A DNA stretch of 64,000 nt, taken from Asanoa ferruginea (GTDB lineage: Bacteria; Actinomycetota; Actinomycetes; Mycobacteriales; Micromonosporaceae). The notes under the pieces were generated by a model. It made no database searches and was not told the origin of the DNA. It saw nothing but the letters and a program-made list of their open reading frames with translations. Location: the NCBI RefSeq assembly GCF_003387075.1, contig NZ_QUMQ01000001.1:3286001-3350000 (forward strand). The letters run 5' to 3'. The translations under genes were made by a program, and so were the position numbers. Shown one piece after another: positions 25,378 through 34,219 of the stretch (position 1 is its first letter; the number at the start of each line of letters is the position of its first letter).

Positions 25378-26664
25378 TCAGTCGATGAAGATGGTCTTCT
25401 TCTGGCTCTCGATGCTCTTCAGGATGCTCGCGGCGTCGCCCGGCTTGCGGATGAACTCCTGGAACGCCGGGATGATGACCGTCGACGCGAAGTCGGGCCG
25501 GGTGTCGCGGTCGAGGAACTGTGCGATGTTCTTCGCGCTGCCGACCAACTCGGCCGACTTCTTCTGGATCGCCGTGTAGGAACTGGTGTCGGCCTTGGTG
25601 TTCGACGAGATGAACGGCTCGCCGAGCTTGCTGGCCGCGGTCGCCGCGTCGGGGCTGGCCAGGTAGGCGAGCAGTTTCTTGGCACCGGCCTTGTTCTTCG
25701 GCTTGGCGCTCATGCAGAAGCCGTCGATGGGTGCGTCGATCGCGTCGGCGCCGATGGCGGGGTCGACCGCCGGGAAGGTGAACAGGTCGACGTCTTCGCG
25801 TTCGGCCTGCGGGAACTGGTCGATCAGGAAGGTGCCGAGCAGATACATGCCGGCCTTCTTCTGCTGGAGCGACTGTGCCGCCTCCTGCCAGGTGCGGCCC
25901 AGCGAGTCGGGCTGGTGGTAGGGCAGGATCTGCGCCCAGGCGTCGAAGACCTTCTTCACCTCGGCGCTCTCCCACGAGCCCTTGCCGGCCATCAGGTCGA
26001 TGTGGAACTGGTAGCCGTTGATCCGCATGTTGAGGATGTCGAACGTGCCCATCGCGGGCCAGCCGTCCTTGTCGGCGAACGCGACCGGCACCAGGCCGTC
26101 GCCCTTCATCTTGTCGGCGAGCGTGGCCAACTCGTTGATCGTGGTGGGCGGGGTATAGCCGCGCTCCTGCCAGACGCTCTTGCGGTAGAAGATCGCCCAC
26201 GGGTAGTAGGACTGCGGCACGAAATACTGCTTGCCGTCGTCGCCGGTGCTCGCGGTCTTGAACGAGTCGGCGACGCCGTCGAGCGGCCAGACGTCGCTGA
26301 TGTCGCCGACCAGCCCGCGCTTGGCGAAGAACCGCATCCGGTAGCCGGCGAACCAGGAGAACACGTCGTCGGGGCTGCCCTGTAGGTAGTTGTTGATGTT
26401 CTCCTGGAACGTGTTGTGGTCGATCTCGTTGAGCTTGACCGTGATGCCGGCGTTCTTGCCCTGGAAGTCGGTCACGGCGGCCTGGCGCTGCTTCGCGAAG
26501 GTCGAGCCCACCTCGTTGGAGCCGAACGTCACCTCGCCCTGACCAGAGCCGCTGTCGGTCGCACCACCGCCGTCGTCGTCACTGCCACAGGCAGCGAGTG
26601 CGGGGGTGGCGGCGACGGCGGCCGCGCCGAGCAGCAGAGACCGCCGGTTGATGTGGTTGTTCAT
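25378..26664 (-). CDS. ABC sugar transporter substrate-binding lipoprotein
   Basis: 428 aa; ATG at 26664 with GGGAGG upstream. The N-terminus NRRSLLLGAAAVAATPALAAC has a twin-arginine signal and an ALAAC lipobox, so it is a Tat-exported lipoprotein. The mature part is SBP_bac_1 (family 1) type: EVTFGSNEVGSTFAKQRQAAVTDFQGKNAGITVKL, WAIFYRKSVWQERGYTPP, and GKGSWESAEVKKVFDAW. It lies 30 bp behind the alpha-galactosidase gene on the same strand, with two permeases divergent. It probably captures alpha-galactosides such as melibiose or raffinose; substrate is inferred from the neighbour. Confidence 0.9.
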   Translation of the reverse strand: MNNHINRRSLLLGAAAVAATPALAACGSDDDGGGATDSGSGQGEVTFGSNEVGSTFAKQRQAAVTDFQGKNAGITVKLNEIDHNTFQENINNYLQGSPDDVFSWFAGYRMRFFAKRGLVGDISDVWPLDGVADSFKTASTGDDGKQYFVPQSYYPWAIFYRKSVWQERGYTPPTTINELATLADKMKGDGLVPVAFADKDGWPAMGTFDILNMRINGYQFHIDLMAGKGSWESAEVKKVFDAWAQILPYHQPDSLGRTWQEAAQSLQQKKAGMYLLGTFLIDQFPQAEREDVDLFTFPAVDPAIGADAIDAPIDGFCMSAKPKNKAGAKKLLAYLASPDAATAASKLGEPFISSNTKADTSSYTAIQKKSAELVGSAKNIAQFLDRDTRPDFASTVIIPAFQEFIRKPGDAASILKSIESQKKTIFID

Positions 26665-26694
26665 CCGAGCCTCCCAAAAATGTGAGTACGGAAG

Positions 26695-28761
26695 TCAGCA
26701 GAGGAGCCGGGCGTCGGCCCAGTCGGCGTGGTCGTAGTCGACGCCGTTGCCGCCGTCGCCGACCACCAGACGCAGCGCGCTCCGGCCGGTCACGTCGAGG
26801 TCGATCGACACCGGGCCGGACGCCACGGTGACGGGCGCGCTGGTGTAGATCTGCGTGCCGTCGGCCAGCACCGAGAAGACCACCCGGGCGGTGGCCGAGG
26901 TGACCTCGCCGTCGATGCCGGCGGTGGCGGTGAACCGCTCGCAGGTGCCGCCGAGGGCGACTGTGAGGTCGGCCGGTGCGTGCGCGCCGATCGCGCGGAC
27001 GTAGCTGACGCCGCCGACCGTGGGCACCAGGCCGTCGCCGACGGCCTGCTCGCCGTTGGACTGGTCGCGTTCGGCCGGACCCCAGCCGTTGCTGCCGGAG
27101 AACGCGGGCGTCGAACCGGTGCCCGGCGCCGTGCAGGTCAGCGCGGCGGCGCCCCAGTCGGCGTGGTCGTAGGTGTTGTCGCCACGGCCGTCGGTGACCC
27201 GAAGCTCCAAAGTGGAATAGCCGCCGGTCGACACGCTCAGCCGGGTCGGGCCGTCGGCCGCCCGCTTGATGCCGCTGTAGGCGAGCAGCCTTCCGTCGCC
27301 GTACACCTGGAAGCGGGCCGAGGCCGCCGCGTTGCTCACTTCGTCGTCGATGCCGACGGAGGCGGTGAACAGCGGGCAGGCGCGACCCAGGTAGACGTGC
27401 ACGGCGCTGTCGGCGTGCGCGCCGACGCCCTTCGCGTAGCTGGTGCCGTTGATGGTCAGTGTGCCGCCGTCGGCCGCGGCCTGCTCGCCGTTGGCCCGGT
27501 TGCGCTCGGCCGGGCCCCAACCGTTGCTGGACGCCAGCCAGGCCAGGTCGCCGACCTGGTGTGTGCCGGCCGCGGGTGCGGCGGCCAGGGTGCCGGACCG
27601 GTTGACCCGGAACATCGCGACGCCGTGCGCAGCCACGGTCGCGCTGATCGCGCCGGTCGAGGTCGAGGTCGCGCCGGTCCACAGGTTGCGCAACGAATAG
27701 CCGGTCGAGCCACCGAGACCGACCTCTGCCGCCGAGGTGCTGATCGTGGCGCTGGCGGTCGTGCGGTTGAACAGCACGACCGCGACGCCGCCGTCGCTCA
27801 TCGGCTTGGCCCACACCTCGGTCTCGCCGAAGTCGCGCAGCTTGCGGCCCTGTGAGCCGCCCCAGTCCTGGTTGACGGCGACGACCTCGGCGTTGCGGAT
27901 GATGCCGAGCGTCTGCGCCGACATCGAGCGCAGGTCGTTGCCGAGCAGCAGCGGCGCGTTGAGCAGCGCCCACAGGCTGAAGTGCGCGGTGTATTCGGTG
28001 GCGGTCATCCCGCCGTTGCCGACCTCGAGCATGTCGGGGTCGTTGAAGCCGTTGTTGCGGGCAAACGGCTCGAGCCCGTTCTGCTGGTCGAGCAGCGACA
28101 GGACGCTGCCCCAGTTGTCGGAGATGTCGCCGGTGGTGCGCCAGAGGCTGCCACCCACCCGGGGCCCGAAGACCCACGGCTCGGCACCGCCCCAGTTGCA
28201 GATGCTGTAGACGATCGCCCGGCCGCTGGCCTTGAGCGCGTCGCCCATGGCCTGGTAACGCTGCGCATCGGGCCGGCCCTGGTTGTTGCAGTTGTCATAT
28301 TTCAGCAGATCGATCTGCCAGAGTGCGAACGTGTTGGCGTCGACCACCTCGTGGTCGAGGCTGCCCGGCAGCCCCTGGCAGGTCGCGGTGCCGGCCGACT
28401 CGTAGATGCCCAGCTTGAGGCCGCGGGCGTGGACGTAGTCGGCGAGCGCCCGGATGCCGCCCGGGAACCGGGTCGGGTGCGGCTGGAGCCGGCCCTGCGC
28501 GTCGCGGGTCGACGCCATCCAGCAGTCGTCGATGTTGACGTAGCGGTAGCCGAGGGCGTCGAGGCCGTTGGCGACGATCGCGTCGGCGGTCTGCTTGATC
28601 AGGTTTTCGTCGATGTTGCAGCCGAACTTGTTCCAACTGTTCCAGCCCATCGGCGGCGCGGTGATCGGCACGACCGGGGTGGATGCGGCGGCGGGGGACG
28701 GGACGGCGAGGGCGGCGGCGCCGAGGATCACGGCGGCCAGGAAAGACAGCGGCTTTCGCAT
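26695..28761 (-). CDS. Secreted GH27 alpha-galactosidase with two NPCBM domains
   Basis: 688 aa from the ATG at 28761; in-frame GTG and TTG codons at 28770 and 28773 are alternatives. Signal peptide RKPLSFLAAVILGAAALAVPSPAAAS. Residues ~35-390 form the GH27 barrel: APPMGWNSWNKFGCNIDE, YVNIDDCWM, LLKYDNCNNQG (nucleophile Asp, ~155) and WRTTGDISDNW (acid/base Asp, ~212). Two NPCBM modules follow (~405-545 and ~560-688), each with NGWGPAERN/D and VGAHA or IGAHA motifs, which bind sugars. It removes terminal alpha-galactose from oligosaccharides outside the cell. Co-directional with the binding protein, divergent from the permeases. Confidence 0.93.
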   Translation of the reverse strand: MRKPLSFLAAVILGAAALAVPSPAAASTPVVPITAPPMGWNSWNKFGCNIDENLIKQTADAIVANGLDALGYRYVNIDDCWMASTRDAQGRLQPHPTRFPGGIRALADYVHARGLKLGIYESAGTATCQGLPGSLDHEVVDANTFALWQIDLLKYDNCNNQGRPDAQRYQAMGDALKASGRAIVYSICNWGGAEPWVFGPRVGGSLWRTTGDISDNWGSVLSLLDQQNGLEPFARNNGFNDPDMLEVGNGGMTATEYTAHFSLWALLNAPLLLGNDLRSMSAQTLGIIRNAEVVAVNQDWGGSQGRKLRDFGETEVWAKPMSDGGVAVVLFNRTTASATISTSAAEVGLGGSTGYSLRNLWTGATSTSTGAISATVAAHGVAMFRVNRSGTLAAAPAAGTHQVGDLAWLASSNGWGPAERNRANGEQAAADGGTLTINGTSYAKGVGAHADSAVHVYLGRACPLFTASVGIDDEVSNAAASARFQVYGDGRLLAYSGIKRAADGPTRLSVSTGGYSTLELRVTDGRGDNTYDHADWGAAALTCTAPGTGSTPAFSGSNGWGPAERDQSNGEQAVGDGLVPTVGGVSYVRAIGAHAPADLTVALGGTCERFTATAGIDGEVTSATARVVFSVLADGTQIYTSAPVTVASGPVSIDLDVTGRSALRLVVGDGGNGVDYDHADWADARLLC

Positions 28762-28852
28762 GATTCGCACCAATCTTCGTGCCGCTACAACGTTACGTCA
28801 GTAAATATTGATGGTTACGATCATGCAAGGGCCTGATCACGAGGAGGCGCTT
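28762..28852. promoter_or_regulatory. Divergent promoter region of the alpha-galactoside module
   Basis: 91 bp, unusually AT-rich (GTAAATATTGATGG at 28801-28814). It holds ACGTTACGT, a 9-bp palindrome at 28790-28798. The RBS of the permease gene is GAGGAGG at 28841-28847. No convincing -35/-10 pair or full LacI-type operator was identified. Confidence 0.4.
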
Positions 28853-29734
28853 ATGCCCGCCCGAAGACGGCTGACGCTGCGTGACCGGATAGTGGTCACG
28901 CTCATGATCGGCGTACCATTGATCTTCGTCATCCTGTTGGTCTGGTTGCCCGCCCTTTCCTCGGTCGCGCTGTCGTTCTCGCGGTGGGAGGGGTTCGGCG
29001 GGATCGGCTCGATCGACTGGATCGGCTTCGAGAACTACAAGAACATCGCCACGATCTACCCGCCGTTCTGGCCGGCGATCTGGCACAACCTGATCTGGGT
29101 GGGCTTCCTGTTCCTGATTCCCACGCCGCTCGGGATGTTTCTCGCGGTGCTGCTCGACAAGGAGATCCGCGGCAGCCGGCTCTACCAGACCGCGTTCTAC
29201 CTGCCGGTCATCCTCTCGCTGGCGCTGACCGGCTTCATCTGGCAGCTCATCTACTCGCGCGACCAGGGCCTGCTCAACGCGTTGCTGGGCACCCAGATCG
29301 ACTGGTACGGCGATCCCAACGTCAACCTCTGGTCGGTGCTGGTCGCCACGGCGTGGAAGCACACCGGCTACATCATGCTGATCTACCTGGCCGGGCTGAA
29401 AGCGGTCGACCCGGGGTTGCGGGAAGCCGCGCGGGTCGACGGCGCGAGCGAGCCGCGCACCTTCTTCTCGATCGTCTTCCCGGTGCTCCGGCCGATCAAC
29501 CTGATCGTCCTGGTCATCACGATCATCGAGTCGCTGCGCGCGTTCGACATCGTGTGGATCGTCAACAAGGGCCGCAACGGCCTCGAGGTGATCGCGGCGC
29601 TGGTCGCGCAGAACATCATCGGCGAAGCGAGCCGGATCGGCTTCGGCTCCGCACTGGCGACCATCATGCTGCTGATCTCGTCGGTCTACGTCGTCGTCCA
29701 TTTGCGCGCGACCACGAGGGGAGATGACCGATGA
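28853..29734 (+). CDS. ABC sugar transporter permease (MalF/UgpA type)
   Basis: 293 aa; ATG at 28853 chosen for GAGGAGG 5 nt upstream (further in-frame codons upstream lie in the promoter region). Six transmembrane helices, first at ~15-37 (IVVTLMIGVPLIFVILLVWLP). The EAA loop reads REAARVDGASEPRTFFSIVFPVLRP, the contact site for the ATPase. Stop overlaps the next permease start (ATGA). No ATPase gene is present, so a shared MsiK-like ATPase probably energises it. Confidence 0.93.
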   Translation: MPARRRLTLRDRIVVTLMIGVPLIFVILLVWLPALSSVALSFSRWEGFGGIGSIDWIGFENYKNIATIYPPFWPAIWHNLIWVGFLFLIPTPLGMFLAVLLDKEIRGSRLYQTAFYLPVILSLALTGFIWQLIYSRDQGLLNALLGTQIDWYGDPNVNLWSVLVATAWKHTGYIMLIYLAGLKAVDPGLREAARVDGASEPRTFFSIVFPVLRPINLIVLVITIIESLRAFDIVWIVNKGRNGLEVIAALVAQNIIGEASRIGFGSALATIMLLISSVYVVVHLRATTRGDDR

Positions 29735-30558
29735 AACCGTTGCGTTGGCCCCGCGTCGTCCTGCACGTGTTCCTCACCGTGATGGCGGTCGGCTGGCTCG
29801 TGCCGTTGTTGTGGGGCCTGTTCAACTCCCTGCGCGACTACGACTACACCGGCACGCACGGCTATTTCTCGTTCGGTGGCTTCACCTTTCAGAACTACGT
29901 CGACGCCTGGCAGCGCGCCGAGTTCGGCGAGAAGTTCCTCAACTCGCTCTACATCACCGTTCCGGCCGTCGTGCTGACGTTGTTCCTGTCGTCGTGCGCG
30001 GCGTTCGTCCTGGCGAGGTTCAGCTTCAAGCTCAACCTCACGCTGCTCGGCGTCTTCGTCGCGGCCAACCTGCTGCCGCCGCAGGCGTTGCTCATCCCGA
30101 TCTACCGGGCGTTCCGCGAGGTGGACCTGCTCAACAGCTACACCGGCCTGGTGCTCATCAACACCGCGTTCCAGCTCGGCTTCTGCACGCTGGTGTTGAG
30201 CAACTACATGAAGACCATCCCCCATGAGTTGTACGAGTCAGCCGAGGTCGACGGCGCCGGTGTCAGCCGGCAGTTCTTCACGCTGACCCTGCCGCTGGTG
30301 CGGCCGGCGCTGGCCGCGCTCACAACGTTGCAGGTGACCTGGATCTACAACGAGTTCTTCTGGGCCACCGTGCTGCTCTCCGACGGCGACAAGTTCCCCA
30401 TCACCAGTTCGCTCAACAACCTGCGCGGCGAGTTCTTCACGGATTACAACCTGCTGTCGGCCGGCTCGATCATCGTCGCGCTGCCGACGCTGCTGGTCTT
30501 CTTCATCCTGCAACGGCAGTTCGTGTCAGGGCTGACATTGGGTTCCACCAAGGGCTAA
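29731..30558 (+). CDS. ABC sugar transporter permease (MalG type)
   Basis: 275 aa; ATG at 29731 coupled to the previous gene. Six transmembrane helices with the EAA motif YESAEVDGAGVSRQFFTLTLPLVRP. It forms the heterodimeric channel with the 28853 product. The TAA at 30556-30558 overlaps the TAG of the convergent gene (shared bases CTAA). Confidence 0.93.
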   Translation: MKPLRWPRVVLHVFLTVMAVGWLVPLLWGLFNSLRDYDYTGTHGYFSFGGFTFQNYVDAWQRAEFGEKFLNSLYITVPAVVLTLFLSSCAAFVLARFSFKLNLTLLGVFVAANLLPPQALLIPIYRAFREVDLLNSYTGLVLINTAFQLGFCTLVLSNYMKTIPHELYESAEVDGAGVSRQFFTLTLPLVRPALAALTTLQVTWIYNEFFWATVLLSDGDKFPITSSLNNLRGEFFTDYNLLSAGSIIVALPTLLVFFILQRQFVSGLTLGSTKG

Positions 30559-31028
30559 TTGGCGAGGGGGAGCACCGAGCCGGGCAGCTTGCCGCCCGGC
30601 CGGTAGACCACGCACATCAGCGCCCGGTCGCCGTCGGCCCACGTCTCGGCGGTCGGCAGCACCGGGTAGAAGTCGAGCCCCTCCGCCGAGCCGCCGCGCC
30701 ACAGCTTGCCGAACGCCGCGCCGCAGCGGTCCCAGCCCAGCGCCGCCACGGCCGGGCGGTCGAACGCGCCATCCGGTGCGTACACGAAGCCGAAGGCCTG
30801 GTTGTCGGCACTTTCCTCGCAGGGGCGATAGATGACGACGCGGTCGTTGGCCATCCGGGAGTAGGCCGGGTCGTCGAAACACTCGGTGGCCTCGATGCCC
30901 AGCACCCCGGTCGTCTCGGCATCGAGAAAGGCGTCGGTCTTCTTCATCGGCGCGTCCGGAGGAGCGACGAACAACGTGCCGAGCGACAGCACGCTCGCCG
31001 CGACGGCGATCCAACGGGTTACGGCCAC
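30555..31028 (-). CDS. Secreted septum-formation-family-like protein
   Basis: 157 aa; GTG at 31028. Signal-like segment TRWIAVAASVLSLGTLFVAPP. Three cysteines are spaced as in the Septum_form (DUF4190-associated) family: ATECFDDPAYSRMANDRVVIYRPCEES, ...WDRCGAAFGKLW, then PTAETWADGDRALMCVVYRPGG. W-x-x-GDR...C is the family hallmark. Exported, probably disulfide-bonded; function unknown in these proteins despite the name. Convergent with the permease operon. Confidence 0.6.
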   Translation of the reverse strand: MAVTRWIAVAASVLSLGTLFVAPPDAPMKKTDAFLDAETTGVLGIEATECFDDPAYSRMANDRVVIYRPCEESADNQAFGFVYAPDGAFDRPAVAALGWDRCGAAFGKLWRGGSAEGLDFYPVLPTAETWADGDRALMCVVYRPGGKLPGSVLPLAN

Positions 31029-31228
31029 TCGCGGACCGTAGGCGGCCCCGCTATCGGCTGGGCCAACGACGGATGTCCGCCGGGTGACCGCCGATCAGCC
31101 GTCTCTCAGCTGGCTTTCAGTTCATCCTGTGGCAACTCCGAGGTTCGGCCGCGGTCGTTCGGCTTTGGCTCAATGCGCGTGTCCCACCGCGCTCCTGACG
31201 GTGGCTGATCCCTGAGGGGGAACCACAG
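31029..31228 (+). promoter_or_regulatory. 200-bp leader of the phosphoesterase gene
   Basis: No coding potential that looks real. CTCAGCTGGCTTTCAGTTCATCC (with 11-nt-spaced CAG at 31106-31108 and 31117-31119 approximately) hints at a direct-repeat binding site, and GAGGGGG at 31214-31220 is the RBS. A PHO-box role would fit a phosphatase gene but the repeats do not match that consensus well. Confidence 0.25.
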
Positions 31229-32890
31229 TTGAGTCCTTGGATTTCGGGACATCGCCGGGCCGTGCTGGCGGCCGTCGGTGCCGCGGCGCTGTTCGCCGGT
31301 GGTGTCGCGTTCGGCCCCGCCGCGTTCGGTGACGCCGCGCCGACGAAGTTCCCGGCCGCGGAGCAATACAAGCCGACTCCCGTCCCGGACCGCGTCATCC
31401 TGATCCCGACCGACCAGCCCGCCACCAGCCAGCGCGTCTCGTGGCGTGCCGAGGCGTCCGCCGAGTGGGCGCAGGCGCAGATCCTCGAGGCACCGAAGGC
31501 CCTCGGCGACGTCGCACCGGCCGCCGGCGCGGTGTCAACCGTCAAGGCCAGCTCCAACACCCCGGTGACCACCTCGCTGGGGTACGCCTCGACCTACCAC
31601 GCCGTCGAGTTCACCGGCCTGAAGCCGGCGACCCGTTACACCTATCGGGTCGGCGACGGCACCAACTGGAGCGAGTGGATCGACTTCACCACCGCCGCCG
31701 AGGGGCTCCAGCCGTTCTCGTTCATCTACTACGGCGACGCGCAGAACTACATCGACAGCGCCGTCCCGCGGGTGTTCCGCCAGGCGTTCGCCGACCGCCC
31801 GGCGGCCAAGGTGATCGTCAACGCCGGTGACCTCATCGACTCCGCCAACAGCGAAGAGCAGTGGGGCCAGTGGTACGCGGCCGGCGGCTTCATCGACGGC
31901 CAGGTCAACAACCTCTCGGTGACCGGCAACCACGAGTACAGCGGCGTCAGCCTGTCGTCGTTCTGGGCGCCGCAGTTCCCCTACCCGGACAACGGCCCGG
32001 CCGCGTGGGGCAACGAGCCGGCGCTCGACTCGACCGCCTACTACGTCGACTACCAGGGTGTGCGGTTCATCGGGCTGAACACCAACGTGCAGAGCATCCC
32101 GCAATACATGGACGCGCAGACCGAGTGGCTCGAGGGCCTGCTCAAGGACAACCCCAACAAGTGGACCGTGGTCACCTTCCACCACCCCGTCTACTCGACC
32201 GCCGAGGGCCGCAACAACCCGATCGTCCGGGCGCAGTGGGGTCCGCTGTTCGAGAAGTACGGCGTGGACCTGGTGCTACAGGGCCACGACCACACCTACG
32301 GTCGCGGCAGCACGGTCGCGTCGCGGCAGTCCGCGCTGGTGCACAACAGCACCGTGTACGCGGTCTCCGTCTCCGGCGGCAAGATGTATGACATCGACGG
32401 TTCGGTGTGGACCGACAACGGTGCCGACATCATGGCGAAGACCGAAGACTCGCAGCTCTACCAGATGATCGACGTCAAGGCCGACTCGCTGACCTACGAG
32501 TCGCGCTTCGCCAACGGGCAGCACTTCGACGGTGTCGTGGTGCGCAAGAACGACGCCGGCGAGCGCACCGTCAACGAGTGGCGCACGCCGGCCACCACGA
32601 CCGGTGAGCACGTCGCCGTCAACACCACCTCGCCGAAGGCGGGCAGCAAGCTGGCCGTCACCGCGTACGGGTATGACCCGAACGAGTCGGTCGAGATCTA
32701 CCTGCGCAAGACCAACACGGCCGACGGCAAGCCCGGCATCCTCGTCGCCACCAAGAAGGCCGACGAGCTGGGCCGGCTGGACTACACGTTCACGCTCCCG
32801 GCGAGCGCGAGCGGCGGCACCACGCACACCGTCTACCTGGAGAGCCGCACCCAGCAGATCTCCAGCCCGGTGATCACCGTCAAGAAGTAG
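31229..32890 (+). CDS. Secreted purple-acid-phosphatase-like metallophosphoesterase
   Basis: 553 aa; TTG at 31229 with GAGGGGG 8 nt upstream. Signal peptide HRRAVLAAVGAAALFAGGVAFGPAAFG. Residues ~50-155 are the Fn3-like N-domain of purple acid phosphatases (RVSWRAEAS, STYHAVEFTGLKPATRYTYRVGDG). The catalytic domain (~165-410) shows the metal ligands GDAQ, NAGDLID, TGNHEY, FHHP and GHDHTYGR. The last ~100 residues are an Ig-like beta domain. It should hydrolyse phosphomono- or diesters outside the cell. Followed by a strong terminator. Confidence 0.93.
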   Translation: MSPWISGHRRAVLAAVGAAALFAGGVAFGPAAFGDAAPTKFPAAEQYKPTPVPDRVILIPTDQPATSQRVSWRAEASAEWAQAQILEAPKALGDVAPAAGAVSTVKASSNTPVTTSLGYASTYHAVEFTGLKPATRYTYRVGDGTNWSEWIDFTTAAEGLQPFSFIYYGDAQNYIDSAVPRVFRQAFADRPAAKVIVNAGDLIDSANSEEQWGQWYAAGGFIDGQVNNLSVTGNHEYSGVSLSSFWAPQFPYPDNGPAAWGNEPALDSTAYYVDYQGVRFIGLNTNVQSIPQYMDAQTEWLEGLLKDNPNKWTVVTFHHPVYSTAEGRNNPIVRAQWGPLFEKYGVDLVLQGHDHTYGRGSTVASRQSALVHNSTVYAVSVSGGKMYDIDGSVWTDNGADIMAKTEDSQLYQMIDVKADSLTYESRFANGQHFDGVVVRKNDAGERTVNEWRTPATTTGEHVAVNTTSPKAGSKLAVTAYGYDPNESVEIYLRKTNTADGKPGILVATKKADELGRLDYTFTLPASASGGTTHTVYLESRTQQISSPVITVKK

Positions 32891-32898
32891 TCGTTTTC

Positions 32899-32928
32899 GC
32901 GGGCCGGCCTCTTCGTGGGCCGGCCCGC
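32899..32928 (+). terminator. Strong hairpin terminator after the phosphoesterase gene
   Basis: GCGGGCCGGCC (32899-32909) pairs perfectly with GGCCGGCCCGC (32918-32928) across an 8-nt loop, 8 bp after the stop codon. Confidence 0.8.
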
Positions 32929-33030
32929 ATTCGGACCGATCAAGGTTCTTGGCAAGGGTTTGGCAAGCCTGCCGCGTCACCATCGCCAGCGCGTCGCGAA
33001 TGGTGGCGGGTGGACGACGGGGGATGCCGG

Positions 33031-34212
33031 ATGCGGCGGTTGGCCTGGGCCTTGGCGGTGCTGCTCGGCGTGAGCATTGGTGGCCTGCCCGCGGGAGTCG
33101 CGTTGGCCGCACCGGCATATCCGAAGCCGCTGCCAGCACAGTGGTGGTTCGACGCCTGGCAGGTTCGCGAGCTGTTGTGGCCGCGTACCCAGGGCGAAGG
33201 GGTGATTGTCGCGGTGCTGGACACCGGCGTCCAGGCCAATCTGCCGGATCTACGCGGAGTGGTGCTTCCCGGCGCGGACGTCACTGGGCATGGCACGGAC
33301 GGGCGGGTCGACGTGGACACAGAGCCTGATGCCGTCGCCGGGCACGGCACCGCCATGGCGTCGTTGATCGCGTCTCAGGGCGCCGCCACTGGCTTTGTCG
33401 GCGTCGCGCCGAAGGCCAGGATTCTTCCGGTGACCACCCACGGCGGTGGGGCGATCGGGGCCTTCAGCAAGGGCATCCGGTGGGCGGTCGACCATGGCGC
33501 GCAGGTCATCAACATCTCCCAAGCTGCCAACAGCGAGTGCGTTCCGGAGGTGCAGGAGGCGGTCGGCTACGCGATCGAGCACGACGTGATCGTGGTGGCT
33601 GGCGCGGGTAACGTCGGCGACGAGGAGAACTACGCGTCGATGCCGGCGGATTGCGCGGGCGTGGTCGCCGTCGGTGCCGTGGGCGTCGCCGGCGACAAAT
33701 TCGCACCGTGGTCGAAGACGGAGCGCCAGCCCTACGTGGCGGTCGGTGCGGCCGGAGTGAACACGCCGGGATTGCTCCGCGACGGTGTGGTTCATACCGG
33801 CGCGGGCGGCACCAGCAGCGCCTCCGCCTTGACGTCGGGCGTCTTGGCCCTGGCCCGGTCGGCCTACCCGGACATGCCGGCCCGCGAGGTGGTCCGACGC
33901 CTGATCGGCAGTTGTCTCGACGTCGCCCCGGACGGTCGGGACGACCAGACCGGCTACGGCATGATCCGGCCCAACCGGGTCCTGACCGGCAACGTGCCGG
34001 ACGGCGGTCCGAACCCGGTCTTCGCGGCGTACGACAGTTGGAAGGCCGAGCAGGCCGCCTCCGCGTCGGCGGCGCCAGCTCCGGTCGCCGAGCCGGCGCG
34101 GAAGTCCGAAGAGCGGATCATCCTCATCGTCGTTGTCGGCGTGGTCGCCCTCGCCGGTCTGCTCGTGCTCGCCGTGTTCGCCGTGGTCCTGCGGCTCCGG
34201 CTGCGATCGTGA
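33031..34212 (+). CDS. mycP: Mycosin-type subtilisin-like serine protease (MycP)
   Basis: 393 aa from the ATG at 33031; an in-frame GTG at 33010 adds seven residues. Signal peptide RRLAWALAVLLGVSIGGLPAGVALA, then the S8 catalytic triad: Asp in VAVLDTGV, His in GHGTAMASLIAS, Ser in GTSSASALTSG. The tail is a Pro/Ala-rich linker and one transmembrane helix (ERIILIVVVGVVALAGLLVLAVFAVV) ending RLRLRS. Signal, protease and C-terminal anchor together are the mycosin layout; mycosins stabilise and process for ESX systems. It stands alone, 7.7 kb from the eccC-eccD operon, so pairing with that system is inferred. Confidence 0.88.
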   Translation: MRRLAWALAVLLGVSIGGLPAGVALAAPAYPKPLPAQWWFDAWQVRELLWPRTQGEGVIVAVLDTGVQANLPDLRGVVLPGADVTGHGTDGRVDVDTEPDAVAGHGTAMASLIASQGAATGFVGVAPKARILPVTTHGGGAIGAFSKGIRWAVDHGAQVINISQAANSECVPEVQEAVGYAIEHDVIVVAGAGNVGDEENYASMPADCAGVVAVGAVGVAGDKFAPWSKTERQPYVAVGAAGVNTPGLLRDGVVHTGAGGTSSASALTSGVLALARSAYPDMPAREVVRRLIGSCLDVAPDGRDDQTGYGMIRPNRVLTGNVPDGGPNPVFAAYDSWKAEQAASASAAPAPVAEPARKSEERIILIVVVGVVALAGLLVLAVFAVVLRLRLRS

Positions 34213-34219
34213 CCGGTCC

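Noticed and set aside
28789..28798. AACGTT/ACGTTACGT as a LacI operator for the alpha-galactoside genes
   Set aside because: Too short and not extended into longer arms; no LacI gene adjacent.
31106..31130. Possible PHO box before the phosphoesterase gene
   Set aside because: CAG-spaced units do not match the GTTCACC-type repeats well enough; kept only as a weak leader feature.
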